The position numbers were made by a program, and so were the translations under genes. A DNA stretch of 64,000 nucleotides, from the NCBI GenBank assembly GCA_029204225.1, contig CM055099.1, positions 57,363,982-57,427,981 of the forward strand. The letters run 5' to 3'. Position 1 is the stretch's first letter. Every line of letters begins with the position of its first letter. Under the pieces are notes generated by a model. The model saw nothing but the letters and a program-made list of their open reading frames with translations, was not told the origin of the DNA and did no database searches. This document shows, one piece after another, positions 43,711-54,889 of this stretch. This stretch comes from Diphasiastrum complanatum. Taxonomy: Eukaryota; Streptophyta; Lycopodiopsida; Lycopodiales; Lycopodiaceae.

Positions 43711-44418
43711 ATGATTGATTGTAAAGGAGTTGAAACTCCTATGGAACTAAGTGTAAAAGTTTCTAAGGAAAGTGATGAAGCATCTATTGAGGACATCACT
43801 ACCTATAGAATGCTTATTGGTTCCTTGATATACTTAACTATCACTAGACCAGACCTTAGTTTTTGTGTTGGCAAGTTGAGTCAATACATGCAAAGTCCAT
43901 TAATATGTCATTGGAAAGGAGCAAAAAGGGTGTTAAGGTACATCTTGGCTACTGGCATAGTTTATGAAAGGACTAATATTTGTTTGAGAGCATATTCGGA
44001 CTCAAGTTTTGTAGGTGACAAGATGGATAGAAGATCCGTAAGTGCATTTGCTACATTCTTATGTGGAGGAGTTATATCTTGGCTTTCCAAAAAGCAAGAT
44101 ACCATCTCTCTTTCACCAACAGAATTCGAATATAAAGCTATGACAACAACAACAAAGGAGGTTCTTTGGCTTAAAAGTCTTTTGGAGGAGCTACATGTGA
44201 TCAAGGATGAAGACATTCCATGCATATATTGTGATAATCAGACAGCTCAACAACTTGCAAACAATCCAGTCTTCCATGCTCGAACAAAGCACATCGAGAT
44301 TGCACATCATTTCATGAGGGAGAAAGTGCAAGCACAGGAGATCAAGCTTATTCATGTTTCATCATCAGATTGCATTGCTGATATACTCACTAAGGCATTG
44401 CCTAAGATCCATTTATAA
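43711..44418 (+). pseudogene. Copia RNase H, intact frame
   Basis: A 235-codon frame: MIDCKGVETPMELSVKVSKE, YRMLIGSLIYLTITRPDLSF, RAYSDSSFVGDKMDRRSVSA, SPTEFEYKAMTTTTKEVLWL, YCDNQTAQQLANNPVFHART, KHIEIAHHFMREKVQAQEIK and SSSDCIADILTKALPKIHL. The catalytic acidic positions (SDS, TEFEY, CDNQ) are present. It is separated from RT by one TGA (43702-43704), so it cannot be translated as part of the polyprotein without readthrough. Confidence 0.93.
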
Positions 44419-44486
44419 AATTAAGATTGGCTCTTGGAGTTATAGATAGATCTATGCTAGATTTACCAAGCTAGATTTTTGAGGAG

Positions 44487-45101
44487 TGTGAAAAATGCAA
44501 AAATAAGCTTGGTAGAGGCCAAAAATCTTGTATATAGGATGATTACACATGTGTGGAGCCTGTTTTCACGTGTGAAAATATGTACTTGTCATGTACCATA
44601 ATCATATAGGTTGTACATATGATTGAATTCAAGTTCTAATGGTTAAAAAGGCCAAAAACTAGTTTTCTAGACATATCACACATGGCATCAATCTATTGAT
44701 TGCATGAGCCACATCCTTTGGTTAGGTGTCACATCCCATGTGTAGAGGACAACTCACACGGGTGGAATAAGCTAAAGTAGACGAATTTTGACCTCTAGAA
44801 GATTTTCAAGTAGATCTCCATATAGAAGGAAAATGGACCAAAAGTGCTCAAAATAGAAGGTTTTGTCCAAGTGTCAGTTTTGCATGATGAATCATCATAT
44901 GACAAAGCACCTTCACACATGTGGGATCAAAGGGATGATCAGTACCATGAGATCTCACTTATTGTATATATAGAGCCACATTTGGCCATAATCATTGTGA
45001 GACACCAATCTTGGGTTTGGAAGCAATTTTGAGTGATTCTCTCCATTTGTCTACATTTTTTTTTATTGTTTTGAGGTGCTATCAATGTGTACTTGATTTT
45101 C
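44487..45101 (+). mobile_element. 3' LTR of the 40.6-44.4 kb Copia element (right end approximate)
   Basis: TGTGAAAAATG starts right after the purine tract ttttgaggag. The first 100 bases match the LTR fragment at 15475. It has acacatgtgtggagcc and G-box CACGTG at 44567-44572. A terminal CA can be placed near 45101, but no target-site duplication was checked. The 44844-45032 open frame is not a gene. Confidence 0.7.
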
Positions 45102-45125
45102 AGGTTGGAGTTCGTACTCAGACAG

Positions 45126-45145
45126 GGTTTCACACGTGTGAAACC
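45126..45145. repeat. 20-bp perfect palindrome centred on a G-box
   Basis: GGTTTCACACGTGTGAAACC is identical to its reverse complement and contains CACGTG in an ACACGTGT core. It lies in the gap between two opposed Copia elements. Confidence 0.97.
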
Positions 45146-45179
45146 AACAAGTACATTTACCTTCATTAATGATTGTTCT

Positions 45180-46627
45180 TGGGCCTCACAAGGTTTGATA
45201 TCCTTGGAAAGTGATCTTGGAAGGCCAATAGCCTTATCATTCTTGATCATAGAAAGCATAGATCTATAGTTAGGATGCCCCAACCTTCTATGCCATAACT
45301 CCTCCTTAGGCATAAGAGCAATTTCACAAAAGTTTGCATTCTCATAAGAATTTAACTTGAAGATGCCACCATTAGCTAGGATCTCATCATCTTTCTTGAT
45401 AAAACAAGGATTGGAATTGAATTTTACATCACAACCACAATCAAACAACTTTCCAGCACTTATCAAGTTCTTTGTAAGCTTAGAAACAAAAAGAACATTG
45501 GAAAGTGATAGAACTTTAGAAGAAGCAAGTTTCAATGGAATGTTGCCAATTTCTTCAATAGAGCATTCATGATCATTTACTGTATAAATAGATATTTTAA
45601 GTCCTTTATAAGGTACAATAGAGTCAAAAGACTCATTTGAACAACACATATGTGATGAGGCACCACTATCGATGTACCATGCTCCATCCTTCTTGAAGGG
45701 TGTTGAAGAAAAACTTGACACCATGAGTGATCCTTCTCCATCACTTGCAATAAGGTCTTCTTCTTTCTCGTTAGAGAGATTTGCCTGTTTGAGTTGATTT
45801 TTTTTTTTTAAGCAATTAGAGGCATAGTGCCCCTTCTTGCCACAAAAGAAACACTTGACTTTCTTCTTCTTGGTCTTTGAAGTAGAAGGATGAGTTGAGT
45901 CATCCTCTTCACCATCTTTGTCCTTGTGCTTGGCTTTGTCTTTGTTGAAAGCTTGAGAAAACTGGTTCTTGCTCCTCCCTTTATGCTTGTCCTTGACAAA
46001 GAGAGCTTTGTCGCTTCCAATATGCTCAAGTTTGTTCATCCTTGAAAGCTTGTAACTTTGCCTAGCTTCTTCAGAGATGAGAATTTCTTGAAGAGTTTCC
46101 AAATTGGGCAGCTCTTCCTTTATGGCAAAGGATTGAACATGATTATCATAGTCTTCTTTTAAGCCATTTAGAATGACTTGTACTAGCTCAGCTTGATTGA
46201 TTGTGACACCAACACAAGCAAGCTCCCTATGAAAATCTTTTACTCTCAGAACATAATTTGATGCCCTCTCCTCACTTCTTTGAAAACTTTGAAAAATCTG
46301 ATTTCTAAGAGTGAGTATTCTAGAAGTGTTCTTAGCTTCATAGATGGACTTAAGTGCATCTCAAGCTTCTTTAGTAGTGGTGCAAGATCCAATTTCTCTT
46401 AGAATCTCATTAGAGACATTCATCTTAATGAAGTGTAGAGCCATTCTAACTCTCTTCCTATACTTTGGTATTTCAGGCTGTGCTTGAGGCTCCTCCTCAA
46501 TACCAAGTACTATGTCCATAGCATCCTGGAGTATAAGAACTGACTCCATCCTAACCTTCCATATTGAATAGTTGGAGGTACTAAGTCTTTCACTTGGATC
46601 TAAGAGATATCCTTCTACAGGTGCCAT
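45180..46627 (-). pseudogene. Copia gag-protease, truncated in pre-integrase
   Basis: Minus strand from ATG 46627-46625: MAPVEGYLLDPSERLSTSN, VRMESVLILQDAMDIVLGI and EILREIGSCTTTKEA, a stop at about 46.36 kb, shifts, then 46102: LQEILISEEARQSYKLSRMN, zinc knuckle CFFCGKKGHYASNCLKK (all four ligands intact) and protease AWYIDSGASSHMCCSNESF with intact DSGA. Then KLTKNLISAGKLFDCGCDV and ELWHRRLGHPNYRSMLSM to KPCEAQEQSL at about 45.18 kb, where Copia similarity stops. Integrase onward is missing. The single long frame of 387 codons makes this one of the best preserved gag-protease pieces here. Confidence 0.92.
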
Positions 46628-46678
46628 ATTGTGATGGCTTCTTGTTATTGGACAATTATATGTTTGAGCTTGTTCCAA

Positions 46679-47382
46679 TCAGACTTGATGTCGCTACTTT
46701 CTTTCACTATAGGTGTTTTCAAGGGTGTGCTACCAATCCTATGTGAAAAACTTGCAACTGTATTTGAGATAGATCTCAAATATTCCACAAAACAAGATAA
46801 TCTAGGTCAGTCTCTCAACATGGATTGAGGAACTTAGACAAGTTTGGATTCTACTTTTGACACGTGTTAGATGCTACAAAAGAAAATACTAATGATTCAA
46901 AGAAGGCCCAAAAGTGTTCAATAACATCAAACTTTGTCTTGATCTTCATTTTCTTGTGTTGAATGCTCAAAATCATGAATTATGAATCAAGGAAAATTGA
47001 CTCAAATCAAAAAATGATCACTCGAATTTTGGACCTCTCCCTACCCTCTTTAAGAGCTTATAACTCTTGACAGGCACATCAGATTGATTTGGAATCAATT
47101 GCTATGGAAAGTACACTTCATAAGCTTTCCATCAAGCTATGACATCAATATCTTTGGACCAAATATGAGGGAACTAAAGAGGTCTGAAAGTCTCTGATTT
47201 TCACACATGTGGAATTCTAGAATTCAAAAATGTCAATTCTGATCTGAAAATCTAGTTTCTATCCTCTTTGATCCAAATACTTTTCAAGAAAAGGTAAAGA
47301 AAAGTGATAAACTACTTTTTTGCTTGAATTGGGCTCACAAATTCTTGAACAATCAGAGATAATAATGTGCAAAGCTTAATTT
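46679..47382. other. Leader of the minus-strand Copia element
   Basis: Non-coding DNA between gag start and primer-binding site, as expected for a Copia 5' leader. No domain was seen. Confidence 0.6.
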
Positions 47383-47395
47383 GGCTCTGATACCA
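47383..47395 (-). promoter_or_regulatory. Primer-binding site of minus-strand Copia element
   Basis: Top strand ggctctgatacca equals the reverse complement of TGGTATCAGAGCC. Confidence 0.92.
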
Positions 47396-48095
47396 TGACA
47401 AAAATCTAGCACATTCACACGTGTGGGGAATGATCCTCAAGTGTGAATGATCTTATTAAGCTTTGTGAATAGCACATAACCTAATTCTAGATTGAATACC
47501 AAGATCTATTACAGAATTTAGCATGCTAAGAATCAAAGAATGATAGCTTTGATAAATAAGAGAGAAAAAGTACAAGAATTTAATGCATTAACATAAGCCT
47601 CTACTCGAGTTAGAGAGAGAAAGAGAGAGCAATATTAAAGCAAATGATAGTATAGATCCAAAATAACATGGAATAGCTGCAAGGCTTGATTCTTCATAAA
47701 AAAAATCATGAGAATGTCTACACATATTTATGGAGTTTGAAGTAGCTCAAGGTAGAACCACATCCATTCACCTTCCATCCACATCTATAAGTGAAAACTA
47801 GAGTATTAGTGACATTTGTCACCTCTCATGCATGCATTTCTACCTACTTTTACCAAGTGCCAAATATTCAACTAGAACTATACAAATCATCATGCATGTG
47901 TCCAATTCACTTTGTGCATGCCTTGCATGTCACTATGGAGCACTTACAACCATTGCATGTAATATGCCACGAGTTTTTACAAGCCTATTAATGACATTTC
48001 TAAGTCTACAATCTATATGCAAGTTGTATATTACCAACTAGACTTGAAGAACCCATGTAGCTCGAGTTCCTTCTAGGCCAAATTTGGCATTTACA
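47396..48095 (-). mobile_element. 5' LTR of minus-strand Copia element, about 700 bp
   Basis: Top strand runs from TGACAAAAATC at the primer site to ..GGCATTTACA at 48095, giving TG..CA ends. It contains a G-box at 47418-47423 and at least six CATGCA/TGCATG motifs at 47827-47959. The TIR is imperfect and the outer end is inferred. Confidence 0.7.
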
Positions 48096-48179
48096 TTATG
48101 AAACAACAAACTCACATAGAAAAAACTTTGTAACAAGCCTAAAGTCAAGATAGATGATTTTTCATTTCTCAACAAAGAC

Positions 48180-48458
48180 TTGTTGGGGTCAAGATATGAA
48201 GAGGAGTCTCCTCGAGTTTACACACCTAGCAGGACTTCTAGAGAAAGATCTGAGCTAAAGAGACTTTCCTATGATAACAAAGGCAAGCAAGTGGAGGTGG
48301 ATTCCACTCATTTTGCATATTTCATCTCACATGGAGAGCCAAAGGATGTTGAAGAGGCACTCAATACCAAGGAGTGGTATGATGCCATGAAGCAAGAGTA
48401 TGAAGCCTTGAAAGTGAAGGAATGTAGAGAACACCATCAAGTCTTACTTTCCTATTAG
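48180..48458 (+). pseudogene. Copia integrase-RT linker fragment
   Basis: Reads RYEEESPRVYTPSRTSRERS, ELKRLSYDNKGKQVEVDSTH, FAYFISHGEPKDVEEALNTK and EWYDAMKQEYEAL, matching the linker of the elements at 34.3 and 57.6 kb. It is cut at both ends and abuts the next minus-strand Copia piece near 48.41 kb. Confidence 0.85.
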
Positions 48459-49510
48459 TAGAGAGACAAATAGGAATTGAACCAATACCTTCAATCACAC
48501 ACTCACCACCATTGGCCATGTGAATTGCTTTCTTGGCTCCATCATAAGTGACCAAAGAAGTAAAGAACTCCTTGTGACTAGTCATGTGTGAACTAGCTCT
48601 AGTATCAATCCACCATGAATCTTTGTCACCTTCACTTGATATTAGACTTGAAGAACACATCAAAAGAGAATCACCACCACCTAGATCCTCATCATTAGTA
48701 GTAAAGTTGATTTGCTTGCTACCTTTATCTCTTTGCTTCTACAAACATTCATTTGCAAAATGCCCTTTGATTCCACAATAGAAGCATTTCAACTTAGACT
48801 TATCTTTCTTTTTGCCAAAAGAAGAAGTCTCACCTTGATCTTGCCCTTTAGACCACTTGCCTTTGCCTTTGCCCTTGAATCTTTGATGAACATAGCCTCC
48901 TCTTCATAATGAGATGTCGATGTAGATCCACCTCCTCTTGATTGAAGCCTAAACTCCTCATTCATCAAGATCTCTTGCAAATCCACAATACTTGGAAAAG
49001 TCTTTTGAATAGCAAAACTTTGAACAAGATTAGCATGATCATCCAACAAGCCATTAAGTATAACTTTAACAAGCTCTACCTCCTTAATGCTTTCATCAAT
49101 ACATGCTAACTCATCATTGAATGCTTTAGCCCTCAAAACAAAAGCATGAGTACTCTCTTCCTTCTTTTGAAAACTTTGAAAGATTTGCCTCCTAAGAGTA
49201 AGAACTCTTGATATAGACTTGGATTCATAAAGCTTCTTCAAAGCTTCCCAAGCCTCCAAAGATGATGTGCACTTACCAACTTGAGAAGTTCATTGGTAAC
49301 ATTCATCTTGATCATGTGTAGAGCTTTCTTTGCTCTCTTGTCATACCTCACTTGATCTTGAGGTTCTTGAGGCCTCTCCTCCACACCTGCAACAATCTCC
49401 ATCAACTCATTCATCTCCAATAAGGACTCCATCCTCACCTTCCAAGTAGAATAGTTGATTGAGGTAAGCCTACCATTGCTCTCCAACATAAAGCCTCCAC
49501 TTGTAGCCAT
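48410..49510 (-). pseudogene. Copia gag-protease, frameshifted, third minus/plus family member
   Basis: Minus strand from ATG 49510-49508: MATSGGFMLESNGRLTSIN, STWKVRMESLLEMNELMEI and ALHMIKMNVTNELLK, then a shift near 49.26 kb. It resumes EAWEALKKLYESKSISRVLT, FVLRAKAFNDELACIDESIK and LVKVILNGLLDDHANLVQSF, then the zinc knuckle CFYCGIKGHFANEC (intact), and protease WWIDTRASSHMTSHKEFFT with DSG changed to DTR. It ends at LDGVLYIPSLS near 48.41 kb, where it meets the plus-strand linker fragment. Confidence 0.9.
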
Positions 49511-50100
49511 GTTGAAGTGACCCGATATTCTTCTTTCAACCCATTCCAATGCACAAAGCACTCTCTTGAATGTCAACAAATGAACTCAAGAAGAGATCAC
49601 AAAGATATGGAACCTCTCAAATCTCTTCTAGCACTTCTAACTAGAAAATCAACACATAGAATAGTGAAATCTTGATCAACCTATGATCTATGCTCAATCT
49701 AATTATTCTAGCCACTTCCTAAGATTGAAACACAATCAAATGAAGTTCAGTAACCTCACAAACTAGAGATCCAATCAGAATTAGGGTTTTGACAAAATCA
49801 CAAAAAATTGAATATCTCAAATTATACATGCAATTTCTAGAAAGTTGATATATCTTTTTGTAGACTCCAATGAGACCTTCCTAATGCACCAAAAGTCATC
49901 TAAATCCAGTAAGCCAAGTGTGAAACTGGAATTGATCAAGTATATAACCCTATGTTGAGTTTTGACCTACAAAAGATCAATTCTACACATGCAAAAATGC
50001 TGATTTTTGAGTAGAGATCAATCCTGCATGCTCTAGCATTGGTAACTCCTCCAAATACTTGCTAAAGTTGGCTGATCCTTTCATAACCTGAAACACAATA
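49511..50100. other. Leader of the minus-strand Copia element
   Basis: Non-coding between gag ATG and primer-binding site; nothing else recognised. Confidence 0.6.
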
Positions 50101-50112
50101 GCTCTGATACCA
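50101..50112 (-). promoter_or_regulatory. Primer-binding site of minus-strand Copia element
   Basis: Top strand gctctgatacca, the reverse complement of TGGTATCAGAGC, is adjacent to the LTR start TGTGAAGG. Confidence 0.92.
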
Positions 50113-50756
50113 TGTGAAGGATTTCAGATCATTCAAGATCCAATCCATGTCCCTGGTCTTTGGTTACAATAAGGAGCAAACCAACAATCCTGCCAATGTA
50201 GAAAAATCAGCATCTACATACAAAATGAGATGCAAACTCTAAGAGATAATGATCAAACATGAACCAAAACATAAAATATGTTTGCTTTCCATACAATTGC
50301 AGTAACCTACTGTATTTCACACGTGTGGAACTAAAAATAACAAAATATGAGCATTCTACACACAAGATTGCAAGATATCACCAAGATAGTGCACCAATGA
50401 GTAGTAGAACCCAAAAAGAACCATGTATAATGATGAAATGAGAGAGAGAAGAGAGAAGATGTGTCTCTCCACGAGTTACATCCTTTTATAGAGTTTTCAA
50501 ACCCTATTTGGCCACTTGGCTTTCCCTCCAAAATGTAAACCCTACTATTTTTGGGTCTAGATTCAATGTACCCAAAGTTCACATTTGAATCTCTCTCAAA
50601 CTTGACTACCAACTTTCTCACACTTTCAAAAAGTGTTTATTGAATGTATTTTAAACTAATATAACTTCAAAAAGTTTATCTCTAAGTCTAAAATGAGTTT
50701 TGGCCTCTTATTGACAATTTACCAAAATATGACTAAACTAGTTGAAATCTCTCACA
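50113..50756 (-). mobile_element. 5' LTR of minus-strand Copia element, about 644 bp
   Basis: Top strand TGTGAAGG at 50113 to ..CTCTCACA at 50756, giving near-inverted ends (TGTGA..TCACA). A G-box CACGTG is at 50320-50325. The stretch from about 50388 to 50745 is repeated at 52758-53165. Confidence 0.75.
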
Positions 50757-51441
50757 CTTAATGTAAATACGCTATAAAGTACAATAGTTGTATTATGCGT
50801 TAAGTACCCGAATAATGATGTCACGCTACGGTCACTCCATTTGTATGTTGCTTGAAGGTTTAGAATAAGAATTGATGTAGCTAGTCTCGAAATGGATGGT
50901 CCTGGAAACAAAGGAGTGTCTGCCTCCTTGCGCAATAGAATCTTGTCTTCATCCATCTCAAATTGTTCGTGATCTCTGTTTTCATTAGAAGATGCGTGCA
51001 TAGCATCATTCTCATTTGTTACAAAGTAAGATTCAAACATATTGTGCATTGCTTCATCATTTTGTACCTCATTATCATCATCATCATCAGAATCAAGTTG
51101 ATTACTCGTTTCTCCAATTGTATTTGCTTCATGAATTTGTTTCATTCTTTGTTCTCTCATGTCTGTTGAGACTTGACGTTGCTTGTAACTGAACACGGAT
51201 GGATCAACTCTATGGAATGGCATTTATTGGCTACGCACATTAAATAAATTCAATGAGTGACGTATATAAATTGACAAATGTTATAATAAAAAACAATCAT
51301 GTAAAGTTAACTGACCTCAACGTCTTCCAAATTTGATGGTTGACCCTCATCTATTTGTCCAAACTTCCACCAATGATTTTCAACAATGCGTCTTTCACGC
51401 ATTTTTTTCCCATCACACTTGATGCATGTGCACCATATTTT
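50757..51441 (-). pseudogene. CACTA (En/Spm) TNP2-type transposase, N-terminal part
   Basis: Minus strand: KIWCTCIKCDGKKMRERRIV and ENHWWKFGQIDEGQPSN form a Cys-rich transposase-associated domain (51316-51441). A gtcagt donor at 51310-51315 is followed by an acceptor near 51.23 kb and an exon with acidic, Asp-rich sequence (LDSDDDDDNEVQNDEAM), then ADTPLFPGPSISRLATSIL, LNLQATYKWSDRSVTSLFG, the well-known N-terminal block of plant TNP2-like transposases. It is cut at about 50.8 kb by the Copia LTR, so the catalytic core is missing. Confidence 0.8.
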
Positions 51442-51933
51442 ATCTTAAAAATAGTTTTTCTGTGATAAACAAACATCAAGTACATGTCACTCTACCACAA
51501 TATTCAAAGTCATATTTAACCTAAAGTAACAAAGTCTTTATGAACAAGAAAACATGCATGCTTATCATTTACCTTGTTGACTTGAGTAGTGTCTTCATCG
51601 CTAGATCGATCTGAATGTAATCCATCTCTTTGGGATAAACTGCATATATGCACAAGTACAAAACAAATTATTGTATGATTCTCATGTTTTGATTATTAGT
51701 TAGTATGATTCTTACACGTTGTCACTTACATGATTCTTTTGCATCTAGTTGTAGGTTAAAGACGCATTCCTATCCTTTTTTTTTTTTTTTATCACAGGTA
51801 TGAAAGTTCAACTCCAATATGCATTAAAGTTTTGTCGTTGGTTTTCATTTTTTTTTTTTCATTTCAATATGCATTAAAGTTTTGTCGTTGATTTTCTTTT
51901 TTTTTTCATATCAATTTATTAGGATTTATTGTA
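51442..51933. other. Divergent region between the two CACTA genes
   Basis: AT-rich with three T-runs and a duplicated phrase caatatgcattaaagttttgtcgttg (51819-51842 and 51868-51891). The two genes point away from each other here, so it may contain their promoters. Confidence 0.4.
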
Positions 51934-52757
51934 ATGTTTTGTATGTTTATGAATGTAGAAGACATGTCAAGATTTGGCAGTGCTGAGAGCTCGGAAGACT
52001 ATGTCTCAAATTTCTATGCATTGTTATCTTTCGAGCAAAAAGCAGAATTGCAAATCTTGCTTAGTCAAGATGAGGGTGCAGGTCCCTCACAAGTGGCCAC
52101 AGCTCCCGTACCTACCAAAGAGTCATCCACTAATCTGTATTATGATGTGGATCTTGAAGGTAACATAATCGCCTACCACAAAGGTCGGGTGGTTATAGAC
52201 TGCTTATATTCTTTATGCCAACGCCATTTTGGCGACAGATTGTTCATGAAATGGTTCGACCAATCCGTCGATCTAAAACGGTAGGTTGTTGGTAGCCTTC
52301 GTAACAAATTCCCACAAGATGAGAAATTCGAGTCGAAGGAAATCTATAAACATATGAGTTTATGGATAGACATTGTCGTGATACAGTATGACGAGCATAT
52401 AGATATGGGCAATCAAAACCCTCCTAGTGTTCAAGGGCAGATTGAAACACTATGAAAGCCAGTGAACAAACACCAGATAAGTATAAGATTCAAAGAGATG
52501 TCGCAGCCGCTAGGATGCATGAAATGGGCAATCCTAGGTTGGGCTCAAGCAGAAAAGCAGGCTTGCAAGCCAACATGGTAAGTGAATCTAAACTATTCTT
52601 ATAGATTGTATTTGATTTCATATGATGTCTTTTTCTAATACGCATTATCATTAGCTACTCAAACTTAGCCTCAAACTAAATTAAATTTAAATTGAATGGA
52701 TAGTTGGCAAACTATGGATGTCTCCCAACTAAAGAGGAGTACGACTTTGCCTTCAAA
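51934..52757 (+). pseudogene. CACTA second gene (TNP1-like), interrupted
   Basis: Frame 51934-52284 reads MSRFGSAESSEDYVSNFYAL, FEQKAELQILLSQDEGAGPS, NLYYDVDLEGNIIAYHKGRV and CQRHFGDRLFMKWFDQSVDL, then TAG. Further frames give VGSLRNKFPQDEKFESKEIY, DKYKIQRDVAAARMHEMGNP and RLGSSRKAGLQANM before a gtaagt donor at about 52580, then NYGCLPTKEEYDFAFKES up to 52757, where a Copia LTR fragment starts. The layout (second gene of a plant CACTA element, coiled-coil and acidic) fits but the match is weaker than for the transposase. Divergent from it. Confidence 0.5.
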
Positions 52758-53165
52758 GAATCAGTGCACCAATGGATACATGACCCAAAGAGAACCATGT
52801 ATAAACGAAATGAGATAGGAGAGAGAGAAAGATCTTCTCTTCCCATGAGTTACATTCTTTCATAGCAGGTCCAAACCTAATTTCAAACTTTGGTTTCCCT
52901 CCATAATGAAAAACCCTCCTATTATCATGACTAGATTCAATGTCTCTACTACTCAATTGAAATTATCAAATACTCGTGTTCTACACTTTCCCACACTTTC
53001 CAAAAGTGTTTATTCAAATGCTTTTAGACTAATATAACTTTGAAAAGTCAAACTCTAAGTCTAATATGAAATGGGCCTCAATTGCCAAATAAACAAATAT
53101 AGCAGATTTGCCTAAACTAGTTGAAGCAAATAAAGAAATATAGCAAATTTGTCTAAACTAGTTGG
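52758..53165 (-). mobile_element. Copia LTR fragment, copy of 50388-50745
   Basis: gtgcaccaatg, aaagagaaccatgtata and aaatgaga.aggagagaga correspond to the LTR at 50113-50756 in the same orientation. Only the part from 50388 onward is present, so it starts abruptly in the CACTA gene. Confidence 0.8.
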
Positions 53166-54889
53166 ATGAGTCTTAAACATCTATGTTGCTTTTGATGAGC
53201 ACTCTTCGCGCACAAAAATCACCAAAAAATCACCTGTCAATCAAGTCTTTTCTTGCTTGTTCAACTAAAAACATTTAGTTGGATTGCATAAATGCTCTTC
53301 GAAATGGTCTCAAATACTCTCTGTGAGTTTTCTTCAATTGGGTTTATCAACGGAAAGCATTGAGAATAATAATCTATATAGGAATATTCTTCTAATAGAA
53401 GAAATATGTATGCGCTTGGTAAAATATCAAATCTACCATGAACAATCTTGGGTAAGTAAAACATCCCTTGATGATCTTTTAAAGCATATTGCCATGTGCA
53501 AAGATATCAAACAAGAAAACTTTACTATAATTGCTTCAAACAATGTTAACAAATTTTTCTTTGCATCAGTGGACAGAGAGTATGAAAGTTGATTACCCAT
53601 CATTCAAACTCTTTAAGATGCATCAAATGATGACAAAAAAACTCGAACTGTAATAAATTAAAAGAATTGCAAATGTGTATTGAAAGAAAATGCTATTGAG
53701 CTTAACATAATCGATAACCAAATGGAAAGGTGATACAATAGTGATTGGACTCCAGAAACTGGAAACAAGTACTCACTAGCTGATTTGAACTTATCTAATC
53801 ATTGTCTAGTCTCCAGCCAACACCTAATCATAATGAGGCCATAAAAGGCCTATTATAATGTTTGGAGAGGTGGGAATTAGGCCGGTCTTCAGGTCACTAA
53901 GTAGGGCACAATAGTAGCCCAATATTGAATAATTGTCAACACTAAATGCTTGTTAGAAAACAAGTGACCCTATCAAATAGTGAAATGGGAAACCTAAGCT
54001 TAAATAGTAGTCTAAAATATGCATGTAATGTCCCCACCCTCAAGATGGCGGAAAAAAGGGACGTCCCCTCTACCTTTGCAGACTTGCAAATGACAGTCAC
54101 CCTCCCTTTACAAACTTGCATACACATTCGCATTTGCACACTTGATGATTAACTATGGTGACAAGAGTAGCATGAGGCTCTTCAAAGGACTACTCAACAT
54201 AGATACTTGTTTTGTATCTTTTGGTATAAAACATATCGTTCTGTACATACAATATTTTGGAAAAATAGAAAAGATTCAAGATTTTTAAGTGGCAAAAAAA
54301 AAATCATTCTGGAATAGAAAAAAGATTTTTTTTATATAAGTACAACGTTCCACATGCCATGGAACTATACGAGACTTTTTTGTGCTAAAATCATCAAAAA
54401 GTCTCGTGTTCTTTGATTTGAGAGCAAGTTTGGGACTTTGACAAACTTTGCAGCCATGGGTTCAAAAGCATCAAAGCCAAACTACTATAAGGCAGGTGAA
54501 GCAACTACTTGTACTTGGCTGAAGATTCATTGCTCTCCATGGCATGTATTCTTTGATTGACGAATGCTACAAGTTGCAACAGATTTAGGTTCAAAAAACT
54601 TTTTAGGAATTGAAAATGCAAATTATGTACTATGTAATGGTAAAAGGACAAAAAGACCAGTCTTTAACTAGTAATCACAACGATTTGGAGGGATGTCCAA
54701 TCTTCAAACTAATGCATAACCACACCCTAATCACTGTCACAAGCCATGTCAATATCTCATAAGGCATGAAATATATCTTAAATAAATAATACGAGGGGAT
54801 ATCATAAATTGTGTCAATTATACATCTATTGAGGAGTGAAATTTATCAAATGCTAGGATATTAGGATGCCTTTCTTCTTACACGTAGCC
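53166..54889. other. Non-coding region, no gene recognised
   Basis: The 102-codon frame at 53284-53592 and the 65-68-codon frames near 54.0 kb show no domain. A 12-bp inverted repeat is at 54369-54407. No transposon borders were seen. Confidence 0.4.
54369..54407. repeat. 12-bp perfect inverted repeat
   Basis: ACGAGACTTTTT (54369-54380) pairs exactly with AAAAAGTCTCGT (54396-54407) across 15 bases. Confidence 0.8.

Noticed and set aside
53284-53592. 102-codon plus frame
   Set aside because: Ordinary composition but no recognised motif, and an antisense frame of similar quality overlaps it.
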